Numbered from the stretch's first letter, positions 33,984-42,642 are shown. The stretch is DNA of 64,000 nucleotides from DASSKK01 sp035690495 (GCA_035690495.1 DASSKK010000010.1:1-64000); one strand, 5' to 3'. Numbers and translations are program-made. The notes: generated by a model not told the origin, from the letters alone.

Positions 33984-34840
33984 TGAGCATGTCAGGACTG
34001 AGCGAGAAGGAGCTCGCCGACGCCTTGCGGCGGGCGACACCCGAGCCGGGAACCAACGTCGGTCGGGCCGGGCAGGTGCGGGCACGTGCCGGCCGGCTGC
34101 GCAGCCGGCGGCGCGCGACGGCGGCCGGGGCGGTGGTGTGCACGGTGGCCGCGGTGGTGCTCGCCGTCGGGCTGCCCTCCTGGCTCGCCTCGCCCGGCCG
34201 ACAGCCGAGGGCCGTGGCTCCGGCCGCCTCGGCGTCGCCGTCGGGGCACTGGGTCGCCTGCTCGCCGGGCGTGGACGGCACTTTCCCATGCGGTCCGGGC
34301 GCGGTGGCCGCCGCGATCCGCAAGCCCCTGAACCTGCCCACTCTGGCGCCAGGAGCGTCCTGCCCGGTCAGCCCGACGCGGACGTTCCCGCACGGCGGCG
34401 CCGGCTTCTCCGGCTCGTTCCAGGCACTCGGCCCCGGGCCGTTCTACATGGCCGGTCCGGGCTCGACGCCTCTGCAGCTGCGTCCCGACCGGAGCAGCGG
34501 GTGGGACGAGCAGAAGGTGATCTGGGTCGTCGACAAGACCTACGGCGGCCCGCTGCTGCTGCGCGGCGGTCGGATCGACGCGCCCGGCCGGCTCGGGTTC
34601 GCGCACTACATCGGCGCGGCCCACTACTCCGGCGGAGCCGGCGACGGCAAGGCCCACCGCAGCCTGCTCTACGAGCGCGCCGGGTTCGGCGCCGACGACA
34701 GGGGCACGCTCGACTCGTTCCCCAGTGGCGTCTACATCCCGCCCTCCGGTCTGCCCGGCTGCTACGCCATCCAGGTCGACGGCGTCGGCTTCTCCGAGAC
34801 GCTGGTCTTCCGCGCGACGGGCTCGCCGTCCGCCGGATAG
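33983..34840 (+). CDS. Single-pass membrane protein, possible anti-sigma factor
   Basis: A 285-residue protein coded with a one-base overlap to the sigma gene. A short acidic N-terminus (LSEKELADALRRATPEPG), a basic stretch (RARAGRLRSRRRA) and a helix at about residues 47-67 put residues 68-285 outside the cell. The outer part has two cysteine pairs (ACSPGVDGTFPCG; GCYA) and no named domain I recognise. The partnership with a SigE-family sigma factor is a common actinobacterial pattern; anti-sigma function is inferred from this position only. Confidence 0.7.
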   Translation: MSMSGLSEKELADALRRATPEPGTNVGRAGQVRARAGRLRSRRRATAAGAVVCTVAAVVLAVGLPSWLASPGRQPRAVAPAASASPSGHWVACSPGVDGTFPCGPGAVAAAIRKPLNLPTLAPGASCPVSPTRTFPHGGAGFSGSFQALGPGPFYMAGPGSTPLQLRPDRSSGWDEQKVIWVVDKTYGGPLLLRGGRIDAPGRLGFAHYIGAAHYSGGAGDGKAHRSLLYERAGFGADDRGTLDSFPSGVYIPPSGLPGCYAIQVDGVGFSETLVFRATGSPSAG

Positions 34841-34860
34841 GTCCTGACTTGCTCCGTGAG

Positions 34861-35238
34861 TCAGTACGGCGCCTCGAGTCCGGGGAGCATCGGGAAGTGC
34901 CGGACGTTGCGCGTCAGCAACCGAGCGCCGGTGAGCTCGACGGTGGCGGCAATGGCAAGGTCGGCTCCGTCGATGGCGCCGTGACTTGGCAACCACCGGC
35001 GACCCAGGGCGCCCGCCTTCTCGGCGACGTCCGCGTCGACGGGATGCCATACCAGCGTGCGCAGCAATGTGCGGGTCGCCTGTTCCTCCGCGTCGCGCAT
35101 GCCGGCGAGGACCTCCAGCCTGGTGATCTCGCTGGCGTGCAAGGCCGCCGCGACGCGCTCGGACTCGAGTACGCGCGCGGCTCGCTCGTCGCCTCGCAGG
35201 TAGTCGATGAGCACGGAGGTGTCGACCAGCGCCGTCAT
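34861..35238 (-). CDS. VapC-type PIN-domain toxin
   Basis: A 125-residue PIN-domain RNase. Acidic active-site residues: Asp in ALVDTSVLIDYL near the N-terminus, Glu in EITRLEVLAGM, and Asp in GAIDGADLAIAAT, the usual order of four to five carboxylates. ATG 35238 is chosen because the upstream frame lies in the antitoxin gene. The antitoxin gene ends seven bases before it. Confidence 0.92.
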   Translation of the reverse strand: MTALVDTSVLIDYLRGDERAARVLESERVAAALHASEITRLEVLAGMRDAEEQATRTLLRTLVWHPVDADVAEKAGALGRRWLPSHGAIDGADLAIAATVELTGARLLTRNVRHFPMLPGLEAPY

Positions 35239-35245
35239 CGGCCGG

Positions 35246-35500
35246 TCACGAGTCACGTCTGGCCAGCCTGGACGCGGACCGCAGCTCGTCCACCCACCCG
35301 GCGCCGTCCACCTTGCGCTCGCCCCACGCACCGAAGGCCGTGCGCATCGTGGCCAGATCCTGCTCTGTGCTCCGCTCCGAGCCGAACCGGGAACGCACCG
35401 CCTCGCGGATCAGGGCCGACACCGAGCGTCCTGAGCGCGCGGCCTCCTCGTCGAGGAGACGCCGGTCGTCCTCGGTGAGCGAGATCTGTGTGCGCTGCAT
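35246..35500 (-). CDS. VapB-type ribbon-helix-helix antitoxin
   Basis: An 84-residue protein. Residues 1-40 form a ribbon-helix-helix DNA-binding domain (RTQISLTEDDRRLLDEEAARS and GRSVSALIREAV, positions 3-37); the rest is the toxin-binding tail. ATG 35500 lies directly at the edge of a perfect palindrome that also contains the likely -10 box, so it should autorepress. Confidence 0.9.
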   Translation of the reverse strand: MQRTQISLTEDDRRLLDEEAARSGRSVSALIREAVRSRFGSERSTEQDLATMRTAFGAWGERKVDGAGWVDELRSASRLARRDS

Positions 35501-35517
35501 GATGTAAGACTACATCA
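35500..35517 (-). promoter_or_regulatory. Operator and -10 box of the VapBC-type pair
   Basis: TGATGTA-AGAC-TACATCA is a perfect 7-bp inverted repeat. On the minus strand it contains TAGTCT (35507-35512), six bases before the ATG at 35500. Repressor binding would cover -10 box and start codon. Confidence 0.65.
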
Positions 35518-35632
35518 CCCGAGGAGCGGGTGAGCGTCCGCGCTCGAGCCGACAGTGCCGGGATCCTCGACCCCGGGCATGCCGAACCCGAGCGGGAGGC
35601 GTTGGGTCGGCGGGGGCCGTAGGCTGCTCGCG

Positions 35633-35755
35633 GTGGACGGGGACATCGGCGTCTACGTCGCGGTCGACGACGGTCTGGTGCCCGCCACGACCACCGCGGT
35701 GTACCGGGCGCTCACCACGCTGCTGCCCACCGACGCCGACCTTCCCGTCGGTTGA
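35633..35755 (+). CDS. Candidate small leaderless ORF, 40 aa
   Basis: GTG 35633 follows a TAGGCT box (35620-35625) by seven bases. The frame encodes MDGDIGVYVAVDDGLVPATT and ends at 35755, 18 bases before the next ATG, which has its own GAGGAGG site. No known family is recognised. It could be a genuine small protein, a leader ORF, or a remnant; the rest of the gap 35518-35632 shows nothing else. Confidence 0.4.
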   Translation: MDGDIGVYVAVDDGLVPATTTAVYRALTTLLPTDADLPVG

Positions 35756-35773
35756 GGCGCGAGGAGGACACAC

Positions 35774-36553
35774 ATGGCGACCTTCGGCCGGTCCGACGAG
35801 CTGAGAGGAGCGGAGTTCGTCGACGCGGACCTGCGTGAAGCCCGGTTCGTCGGGTGCTACTTGTCCGATGTCGTGATGCGCGGCGTCGATGTGGCCGGCA
35901 CGGAGATCGACGCACCGTGGCTGTTCGACGGCGACACCTTCCTGCGCGTCAACGGGGTCGACGTGATCCCGTTCGTCGAGGCCGAGCTCAACCGCCGCTT
36001 CCCGGGCCGGGCCGACCGGCGCGCCGGAGACCCGTTGGGACTGCGCGCGGCCTGGGCCGCGCTCGAGACCACGTGGGCGGCCACGCTCGAGCGCGTCGCG
36101 GCGATGCCGGGAGGCACTGTCGAGGTCTCGGTGGCCGGCGAGTGGTCGTTCGCGCAGACGCTGCGGCACCTGGTGATGGCCACGGACACGTGGCTGGGCG
36201 GGGCGGCGATCCTGGAGATCGAGCAGCCGTACCACCGCCTCGGCCAGCCGAACGCCGACTACGAGCCCGACGGCTACGACATGTCGGTCTTCTCGACGCT
36301 GACGCCGTCCTACGCCGAGGTGCTCGAAGTCCGAGCGGGCCGCGTCGCCATGGTGCGCGACTTCCTCGCCAGCGTCACGCCCGACGATCTCGCGGTGCCG
36401 CGCAAGAACCCGTGGGCGCCGGAGGTCCCGGAGACCACCCTGTCGTGCCTGCACACGATCCTCGACGAGGAGTGGGAGCACCATCGGTACGCCGTGCGCG
36501 ACCTGGCGGCGGTCGAGGCGATGCCCGGCGAGGGATCTGCCGTCAGGCGGTGA
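35774..36553 (+). CDS. DinB-like protein with N-terminal pentapeptide repeats
   Basis: A 259-residue protein. Residues about 8-45 are short pentapeptide-like repeats (LRGAEFVDADLREARFVG), and about 80-250 form a DinB_2/DinB four-helix domain with the histidine ligands in LRHLVMATD and EEWEHHRY. DinB-fold proteins are metal-dependent thiol transferases or uncharacterised enzymes; substrate unknown. GAGGAGG precedes ATG 35774. The last 11 bases overlap the XPB gene on the opposite strand. Confidence 0.85.
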   Translation: MATFGRSDELRGAEFVDADLREARFVGCYLSDVVMRGVDVAGTEIDAPWLFDGDTFLRVNGVDVIPFVEAELNRRFPGRADRRAGDPLGLRAAWAALETTWAATLERVAAMPGGTVEVSVAGEWSFAQTLRHLVMATDTWLGGAAILEIEQPYHRLGQPNADYEPDGYDMSVFSTLTPSYAEVLEVRAGRVAMVRDFLASVTPDDLAVPRKNPWAPEVPETTLSCLHTILDEEWEHHRYAVRDLAAVEAMPGEGSAVRR

Positions 36554-38192
36554 TGTCCTCGGCGTCGATGATCCGGTAGGCGTAGCCCTGCTCGGCAAGG
36601 AACCGCTGCCGGTGCGCCGCGAAGTCGGCGTCGACGGTGTCGCGGGAGACGATCGCGTAGAACCGGGCGGTCTTGTCGGGGCCGCCGCTGGCTTTCGGAC
36701 GCAGCAGCCGGCCGAGCCGCTGCGCCTCCTCCTGCCGGGACCCGAACGTGCCGGACACCTGGATCGCGACGGTGGCCGACGGCAGGTCGACGGAGAAGTT
36801 CGCCACCTTCGAGACCACCAGCAGGTCGACGTCTCCGGCCCGGAACGCGTCGAAGAGCCGCTCGCGCTCCGCGACGGTGGTGTCGCCCTTGATGACCGGG
36901 GCGCCCAGGTGCTCGCCGATCTCGTCGAGCTGGTCGAGGTACTGCCCGATCACCAGCGTCGGCTCTCCGGCGTGCCGGGCGACCAGCCGTTCCACCAGCC
37001 GGGTCTTGGCGGGCGTGCAGGACGCCAGCCGGTAGCGCTCGTCGGGCTCGGCGGTCGCGTAGGCGAAGCGCTCACCGTCGGGCAGGGTGACCCGCACCTC
37101 GACACAGTCCGCAGGCGCGATCCAGCCCTGCGCCTCGATGTCCTTCCACGGCGCGTCGTACCTCTTCGGGCCGATCAGGCTGAACACGTCGCCCTCGCGG
37201 CCGTCCTCGCGCACCAGCGTCGCGGTCAGCCCGAGCCGGCGGCGGGCCTGGAGGTCGGCGGTCATCCGGAAGATCGGCGCGGGAAGCAGGTGCACCTCGT
37301 CGTAGACGACCAGCCCCCAGTCGCGTGCGTCGAACAGCTCCAGGTGCGTGTAGACGCCCTTGCGGCGGGTGGTCATCACCTGGTACGTCGCGATGGTGAC
37401 CGGCCGGATCTGTTTGCGGGATCCGGAGTACTCGCCGATCTCGTCCTCGGTCAGGGACGTGCGCCGCAACAGCTCGTGCTTCCACTGGCGGGCGGCGACG
37501 GTGTTGGTGACCAGCACCAGCGTGGTCGCCTCGGCCCTGGCCATCGCGGCCGCGCCGACGATGGTCTTGCCGGCGCCGCACGGCAGCACGACGACCCCCG
37601 AGCCGCCGTGCCAGAACGACTCGGCCGCCTCGGCCTGGTAGGTGCGCAGGTTCCAGCCGTCCTCGACGAGCGCGATCGGGTGCGCCTCCCCGTCGACGTA
37701 CCCGGCGTAGTCCTCGGCGGGCCAACCCAGCTTGAGCAGCGCCTGCTTGAGGTTGCCGCGCTCGGAGGGGTGCACGAGCACCGTCGAGTCGTCGAGACGG
37801 GGGCCGAGCATCGGCTTGACCTTCTTGGCGCGCAGTACCTCTTCGAGGACCGCCTGGTCGGTCGTGGTGAGCACCAGGCCGTGGGTCGGGTGCTTGTCCA
37901 GGCGCAGCCGCCCGTAGCGGGCCATCGTCTCGGCGATGTCGACCAGCAGAGCGTGCGGGACGGCGTACCTGCTGAAGCTCAGCAGCGTGTCGACGACCTG
38001 CTCGGCGTCGTGGCCGGCGGCGCGCGCGTTCCACAGGCCGAGCGGGGTCAGCCGGTAGGTGTGGATGTGCTCCGGCGAGCGCTCCAGCTCGGCGAACGGA
38101 GCGATCGCCTTGCGGCAGTCATGGGCGCGCTCATGGTCGACCTCGAGCAGCAGCGTCTTGTCGGACTGGACGATCAGGGGACCCTCGTTCAC
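36543..38192 (-). CDS. XPB/Ssl2-like DNA repair helicase
   Basis: A 549-residue superfamily 2 helicase of the bacterial XPB type. Residues 1-130 form the helicase-associated N-terminal domain, Walker A is LPCGAGKTIVG (about 203-213), motif II YDEVHLLP, motif III GLTATLVRED, and motif VI QRLGRLLRPK. Such proteins unwind 3'-5' and are common in actinobacteria, with a suspected role in DNA repair or transcription. GTG 38192 is supported by TAGGCT six bases upstream. The probable partner protein (40207-42624) is two genes further upstream on the same strand. Confidence 0.95.
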   Translation of the reverse strand: MNEGPLIVQSDKTLLLEVDHERAHDCRKAIAPFAELERSPEHIHTYRLTPLGLWNARAAGHDAEQVVDTLLSFSRYAVPHALLVDIAETMARYGRLRLDKHPTHGLVLTTTDQAVLEEVLRAKKVKPMLGPRLDDSTVLVHPSERGNLKQALLKLGWPAEDYAGYVDGEAHPIALVEDGWNLRTYQAEAAESFWHGGSGVVVLPCGAGKTIVGAAAMARAEATTLVLVTNTVAARQWKHELLRRTSLTEDEIGEYSGSRKQIRPVTIATYQVMTTRRKGVYTHLELFDARDWGLVVYDEVHLLPAPIFRMTADLQARRRLGLTATLVREDGREGDVFSLIGPKRYDAPWKDIEAQGWIAPADCVEVRVTLPDGERFAYATAEPDERYRLASCTPAKTRLVERLVARHAGEPTLVIGQYLDQLDEIGEHLGAPVIKGDTTVAERERLFDAFRAGDVDLLVVSKVANFSVDLPSATVAIQVSGTFGSRQEEAQRLGRLLRPKASGGPDKTARFYAIVSRDTVDADFAAHRQRFLAEQGYAYRIIDAEDITA

Positions 38193-38198
38193 CTCACG

Positions 38199-38204
38199 AG
38201 CCTA
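38199..38204 (-). promoter_or_regulatory. -10 box TAGGCT, leaderless XPB gene
   Basis: TAGGCT-N6-GTG on the minus strand, GTG at 38192. It lies beside the hairpin that follows the CGNR gene. Confidence 0.6.
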
Positions 38205-38212
38205 CCCAGCAC

Positions 38213-38270
38213 CCCGATTCGTCCGCGATCTTGCGTCCGTTTCAGGCGGGGCGGTCGCGGACGAATCGGG
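38213..38270 (-). terminator. 16-bp-arm hairpin between CGNR and XPB genes
   Basis: CCCGATTCGTCCGCGA (38213-38228) and its exact complement (38255-38270), 26-base loop, starting seven bases after the CGNR stop. Likely terminates the CGNR transcript just upstream of the XPB promoter. Confidence 0.7.
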
Positions 38271-38276
38271 TGGGGG

Positions 38277-38819
38277 TCAGCCGGTCGCCTCGGCCTTCTG
38301 TCGCGCGCGGTACGCAGCGACGTTCGCGCGGGACGAGCAACGGTCCGAGCAGTAGCGACGGGACTGGTTCGGCGAGGTGTCCACGAACACGTGCGTGCAC
38401 GAACTGGAGTCGCACACGCCGAGCCGGGTGGCGCCGAGGTCGCAGACCAGCGTGGACAGCCCCATCAGCGACTCGGCGACCAGCAGCTCGGCCACCGAGG
38501 ACTGCTGGTCGGTGACGTGTATGTGCCAGTTGCTCCCCCCGGCGTCGGTGCTGCGGTGCCCGGCGATGTACGGCGTGACCGGATGCTTGGCCAGCAGGGC
38601 GTTGAGCCGGTTCACCACGTCGACCTCGTCACCGGTGTTGGACGCCTCGAACACCGGCCGCAGCTCCTTGACGAACCGGCGCAGCGAGGTCGCGTCACGT
38701 TCGACGACCTGGTGGTGCAGCCAGGCGCGGTCCGCGAGGAAGCCGACCAGGGCATCGCCGTCCTCCAGGTCGGCGTTCACCAGCCCCGCGGCACGCTCGG
38801 CGTAACGCACAAAGTCCAT
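38277..38819 (-). CDS. CGNR zinc-finger regulator
   Basis: A 180-residue protein with an ABATE N-terminal domain (about 1-120) and a C-terminal CGNR-type zinc finger: CDSSSCTHVFVD, then RRYCSDRCSSRANVAAYR (about 136-172). Family members are putative transcriptional regulators, many binding stress ligands. ATG 38819 is preceded by a TAATAT box six bases away, the strongest leaderless promoter in the window. Confidence 0.9.
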   Translation of the reverse strand: MDFVRYAERAAGLVNADLEDGDALVGFLADRAWLHHQVVERDATSLRRFVKELRPVFEASNTGDEVDVVNRLNALLAKHPVTPYIAGHRSTDAGGSNWHIHVTDQQSSVAELLVAESLMGLSTLVCDLGATRLGVCDSSSCTHVFVDTSPNQSRRYCSDRCSSRANVAAYRARQKAEATG

Positions 38820-38825
38820 GTGTGG

Positions 38826-38831
38826 ATATTA
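38826..38831 (-). promoter_or_regulatory. -10 box TAATAT, leaderless CGNR gene
   Basis: TAATAT-N6-ATG on the minus strand, a perfect or near-perfect -10 hexamer in very GC-rich DNA. Confidence 0.7.
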
Positions 38832-38914
38832 CCGGCCGCGGACAAGCAGCGGCGGCGTAAGAGTCAGTGGGTGGGGCGGGGGGCTGCGCTGTGGGGCGGC
38901 GGGGAACTGCGCTG

Positions 38915-40159
38915 TCACGAGGAGGGAGCGAGCGCTCCGACGTACGGCATGGCCCAGGCGAACGCGCTGGCCGCCACCGTGTCGAGCTCGTCGGACGCCG
39001 AGTCGAGCGGGGCGCGGGTGCGCAGGCGCTTCTGGTAGGAGGCCACCTCGGTCACGAGTGCTCCGAGGGCGCCTTCGCCCCGGAACGCTGCCGCCTTCAG
39101 GTCGTCGCCGAGGGTCAGCGAGGCGTCCAGGTGCTCGGGGCCGACACCGAGCAGCAGGTCGAGCGCCGACAGCAGGCCGACCGTGAACGCGACGTCGGGG
39201 CGGCCCGCGCCACGGCGCACGGCGAGCAGCTCGCACATCCGGGCCCGTGCCAGCGCCGTGGCCAGTCCGTCGGTGGCTCCGCCGGGCTGGTCGCCCAGGA
39301 TCGTCAGCGCGATCCATTGGCGGACCCGCACGGTGCCGAGCAGGACGAGCGCTTCGCGCACCGAGCGGACCGCCCGGTGCAGGCCGTGGTCCGCGCCTGC
39401 CGAGGCCAGCTGGAGCACCTGCAGCACCAGCGCAGGCTCGTGGCGCAGGGTCTCCTCGACGGCGTCGAAGTCGAGGTCGTCGGCGAGCATGGTCAGCGCG
39501 AGCTGGACCCGGGCGAGCGCGGACGGGGCGATCGTGCTGCCGTGCACCAGGCCGGGACGCTCGATGCCATAGCCCTGGAAGAGGTCGAAGCCCTGCGCGA
39601 CCGCCCATGCGACGTCGTCGTCGGTCTCGACCTTCTCGGCCAGCAGCTGGACGTCGTACGCACGGCACCGTGCCATCAGCGCCGCCACCTCCTCCCGGGG
39701 TGTGGCAAGCAGGTCGATCTTCACGATCGAGGCCAGCTCCAGCAGCCGCTCGACGCCGTCGACCCACACGAAGTCGTCGAGGGCGAGCGTGAACCCACGG
39801 TCCACCAGGCCGCGTGCGCCCTCGAGAGCCTCGTCGTCGATGTGCACGGTCTCGAGGATCTCGACGACGGTCCGTGCGGGCGGCAGCGACAGCGGGGTGG
39901 CGCCGGTCAGCACCCCGCGCTCTGCGTTGCAGAACATCAGCTTGTCGCCGGCCAGCTGCTCGATGCCGATGCTGAGTGCACCGAGCACGACCCGGGCGGT
40001 CATCTGCTCGCCGTCCACCTGCGGCGCCTGATCGTCGACGGGGCGGTAGAGAAGCTCGAAGCCGATGACGTTCCGGTCCGCGTCGACCACGGGCTGCCGG
40101 GCCACGACGACCGGGGTGGCGGGGCTCGCTTCGACCGCCGGCTTGATCTGGGTGCTCAC
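38915..40159 (-). CDS. Degenerate EAL-HDOD signalling protein
   Basis: A 414-residue YuxH-like protein. Residues about 15-200 are EAL-like but the signature reads ELL in GFELLYRP and the later loop is DDFVWVDG instead of DDFGTG, so cyclic-di-GMP phosphodiesterase activity is unlikely. Residues about 205-400 form an HDOD domain (LDFDAVEETLRHEPALVLQV at about 218-237). Such proteins act as scaffolds or sensors. Start GTG 40159 (VSTQIKP); the frame extends to 41506 only as a shadow of the neighbouring gene. Confidence 0.86.
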   Translation of the reverse strand: MSTQIKPAVEASPATPVVVARQPVVDADRNVIGFELLYRPVDDQAPQVDGEQMTARVVLGALSIGIEQLAGDKLMFCNAERGVLTGATPLSLPPARTVVEILETVHIDDEALEGARGLVDRGFTLALDDFVWVDGVERLLELASIVKIDLLATPREEVAALMARCRAYDVQLLAEKVETDDDVAWAVAQGFDLFQGYGIERPGLVHGSTIAPSALARVQLALTMLADDLDFDAVEETLRHEPALVLQVLQLASAGADHGLHRAVRSVREALVLLGTVRVRQWIALTILGDQPGGATDGLATALARARMCELLAVRRGAGRPDVAFTVGLLSALDLLLGVGPEHLDASLTLGDDLKAAAFRGEGALGALVTEVASYQKRLRTRAPLDSASDELDTVAASAFAWAMPYVGALAPSS

Positions 40160-40206
40160 AACGCGGACATTCTTCCCGGTCAGCCTGGGCGGCGTGGGGA
40201 AACGCC

Positions 40207-42624
40207 TCAGGTCAGTGCGCGGACTCCGGTGATCCGGTGGACCGCGAACAGCCGCACCTGCTGGCTGCGCTGGTCGTACGCCGAGAGCTCGCCGGCGTGC
40301 ACGTGCACCGGGTCGACCACGCGCTCGGTGACCGTCCCGTGGTTGTCGACGTAGCCGATCCACACGCTCTGTGCGGCGTCGGCCGCCTCGCGGAGCGCCG
40401 AGAGCACCTCCGCGGGAGAGATCCGACCGCCGATGCCCTGCTCGGGACGGTTCTGTGCCGCGCGGTCGCCGGCGCGGATCGCGGCGACGGTGGAGGTCAG
40501 CTGGGCCGCCGAAGGGGCCGGGCGCCTGATCTCCTGCGGCCGCCTGCCGCGCGAGCGCAGCGCCTGCCTGGCCGTGAGCCGGACGGTACCGTCGGGGGCC
40601 TCCACCACCGGGGCGATGCCCAGCTCGCGCAGCCGCGGCAGGAGCACGTCGACCGGGACGTCGCTGACCAGCACCGTCGGCGCGATCCGGCGCAGCCGCA
40701 ACGACAGCGATCCGGGATCGTGCAGGAGGGTGGCGAGTGCGGTCTCGTCGTCGCTGCGCACGAAGGACTCCGCCGCACCGACGCGCACGGTTCCGAACGT
40801 GCGGGACACGTCGTCGATCAGGTACGACAGCGGCTGGGGCACCGGCGTCCGGGAGGAGTCGGCCACGAACGCGTGCACCTCGGCGGCAGACCAGCCGTGG
40901 TCGAAGGCACGGCGTACCGAGTGCTCGGTGAAGCGGTACACGGTCGCACCGCCCCGTGACTCGACGTCGGCGAGCAGCGCGAGATCGTGGGCCAGCTCCC
41001 GGGTCAGCGGGCCGGGGGCGATCGCGGTCAGGTCCGCCTGCAGCAGCACGTGGTCGACCGGCTCGGGCAGCAACGGGTCCAGGATCGCCGGGATCGCACG
41101 TCGCGGGTCCTCGGCCTCCAGCAGCGCGCGTCCGTGCGAGGCCAGCCCGCCCAGCGCGAGCACACCGAGCGCGGCCCCCTCCTCGAGGAGCCACGTGACC
41201 GCCTGCTGCCTCAGCGCCGGGCTGCGCGGGCGCAGCCAGTCCAGCCGCGTCACCAGTGAGGCGGGCCCGGTGCCGGTGGCGAGCACCTGGTCGCGGGGGA
41301 GCGCGTGCAGCTCGCGCAGGGCTCGCACACGCGTCTCGGGCAGCCAGCCGTGGACGAGGTCGGGGCTCAGTGCGTTGACCGGCTTGCCGCGCTGCTCCGC
41401 GCCGGATGCGGGCTCGCGGGTCCCGACCAGGCCGATCATCCGCGGCGTCCCCAACCAGGCGAGCGCAAGGGTCGTCCAGCGGTCCGCGACCGAGCCGGCC
41501 TGCCACAGGTCGAAGGCGTCGGTAGGTAGCCAGGCATTACGGTCGTCGGCGTCGCCGAGAGCCAGCAGCCCGGCGGCGTGGGCCACCTCGACGTGCAGAG
41601 CCGCCGCAGGCTCCTCGAGATGGAGCAGCCGCGCGGCGGCACGCAGTTCGCGCACCCCCAGTCCGCCACCGCGCAGCGCCGAGGGCGGCGACGTGCCCCA
41701 GTGGTCGAGCAGCAGCTCGACTCTGCGCACCAGGTCGAAGGCGGCCCCCGCGGCGGCCTGGTCGACCAGTTGTGCGTCGCGCGACGAGGTCGCCAGGGGC
41801 GGTACGTCGTCCGCCGGCTCCAGGGTCGTGTGACCCTCTCGCAGCCCGATGCCGACCTCTCGTGGCACCTCCACCTGTCTGGAGTCGGCGGCAAGCACCA
41901 GGCCCCGGGCGAGCAGCTGGTCGACCGGCCCGGCGGTGCGGTCGCCACGCCTGGCTGTCCGGTCGGTGGACTCGACCGAGCCGGGCCTGCCCTCGGCGTC
42001 GAGGTGGTCCAGGATCGCTCGCGCCCTCGGGTCGAGCTCATCGAGCAGCCCCGAGACGGTCTCGCGTCGCGAGAGGCACTCCGCGACGGCGGCGATGTCG
42101 GCCGCGCGGTCGCCGGTCGGCCGCAGCCCGAGGTCCTCTGCAAGTGCCGTGACCCGGGTCGGTCCGTAGCCGGCCAGCAGGGTGCGGGCCGACCTGCCCA
42201 GGCCGCACCACGACGTACCCACGAGGTCGCCGAGGACCCCGACGGTGCGCAACGGCGTGTCGGGCGCGTCCTCGCCCCACACCAGCGCGAGCTCGCGCAG
42301 CCGGGCCACCGCCTGCTCGACACGTTGCGGGTCGGCGTTCACCACCGAACGGATCTCGTCGAGGCAGGCGTGCCTTGCGGCCGCGGAGCCGGACGACCCC
42401 TGCACCGCGTCCAGCACGGTCAGCTCGAGCACGTTCAGCTGGTCGAGTGCGCGTGCGACCGAGGCGCGAGCGCCGGCGCGGGAGGCGAGCTGGCCGCTGT
42501 CGCGCGGGACGGGTGCGGCGAGGTCCGGCCGCTCCGCGAGCAGGCGCGCCACCCGCTCGTCCGGCCAGCTGCGGAGCTGGTCGGCGAGGCTCCGAGGCGG
42601 GTGCGGTGGCTTCGCGGACGACAT
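40207..42624 (-). CDS. Helicase-associated (XPB-partner) protein
   Basis: An 805-residue protein of the actinobacterial 'helicase-associated domain' group (helicase_C_3 type). The N-terminus has SLADQLRSWPDERVARLLAERPDL in positions about 11-34; the C-terminus has a WYL-like ligand-binding fold (VWIGYVDNHGTVTERVVDPVHVH, about 750-772). It has no Walker motifs. Members usually sit near bacterial XPB genes, as here (2 kb away), suggesting a common complex. ATG 42624 is supported by TAGCGT seven bases upstream; GTG 42633 is an alternative. Confidence 0.82.
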   Translation of the reverse strand: MSSAKPPHPPRSLADQLRSWPDERVARLLAERPDLAAPVPRDSGQLASRAGARASVARALDQLNVLELTVLDAVQGSSGSAAARHACLDEIRSVVNADPQRVEQAVARLRELALVWGEDAPDTPLRTVGVLGDLVGTSWCGLGRSARTLLAGYGPTRVTALAEDLGLRPTGDRAADIAAVAECLSRRETVSGLLDELDPRARAILDHLDAEGRPGSVESTDRTARRGDRTAGPVDQLLARGLVLAADSRQVEVPREVGIGLREGHTTLEPADDVPPLATSSRDAQLVDQAAAGAAFDLVRRVELLLDHWGTSPPSALRGGGLGVRELRAAARLLHLEEPAAALHVEVAHAAGLLALGDADDRNAWLPTDAFDLWQAGSVADRWTTLALAWLGTPRMIGLVGTREPASGAEQRGKPVNALSPDLVHGWLPETRVRALRELHALPRDQVLATGTGPASLVTRLDWLRPRSPALRQQAVTWLLEEGAALGVLALGGLASHGRALLEAEDPRRAIPAILDPLLPEPVDHVLLQADLTAIAPGPLTRELAHDLALLADVESRGGATVYRFTEHSVRRAFDHGWSAAEVHAFVADSSRTPVPQPLSYLIDDVSRTFGTVRVGAAESFVRSDDETALATLLHDPGSLSLRLRRIAPTVLVSDVPVDVLLPRLRELGIAPVVEAPDGTVRLTARQALRSRGRRPQEIRRPAPSAAQLTSTVAAIRAGDRAAQNRPEQGIGGRISPAEVLSALREAADAAQSVWIGYVDNHGTVTERVVDPVHVHAGELSAYDQRSQQVRLFAVHRITGVRALT

Positions 42625-42631
42625 CCGCTCC

Positions 42632-42637
42632 ACGCTA
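42632..42637 (-). promoter_or_regulatory. -10 box TAGCGT of the helicase-associated gene
   Basis: TAGCGT-N7-ATG (42624). The -35 region would fall inside the 22-bp repeat array that begins at 42643. Confidence 0.5.
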
Positions 42638-42642
42638 CCCCC

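Noticed and set aside
38915..40159. Active cyclic-di-GMP phosphodiesterase
   Set aside because: EAL is replaced by ELL and the DDFGTG loop by DDFVWVDG, so catalysis is unlikely.
40160..41506. N-terminal extension of the EAL-HDOD frame
   Set aside because: Its sequence is Arg/Ala-rich and antisense-like to nothing known; it overlaps the helicase-associated gene in another frame, and the EAL-like domain starts right after GTG 40159.
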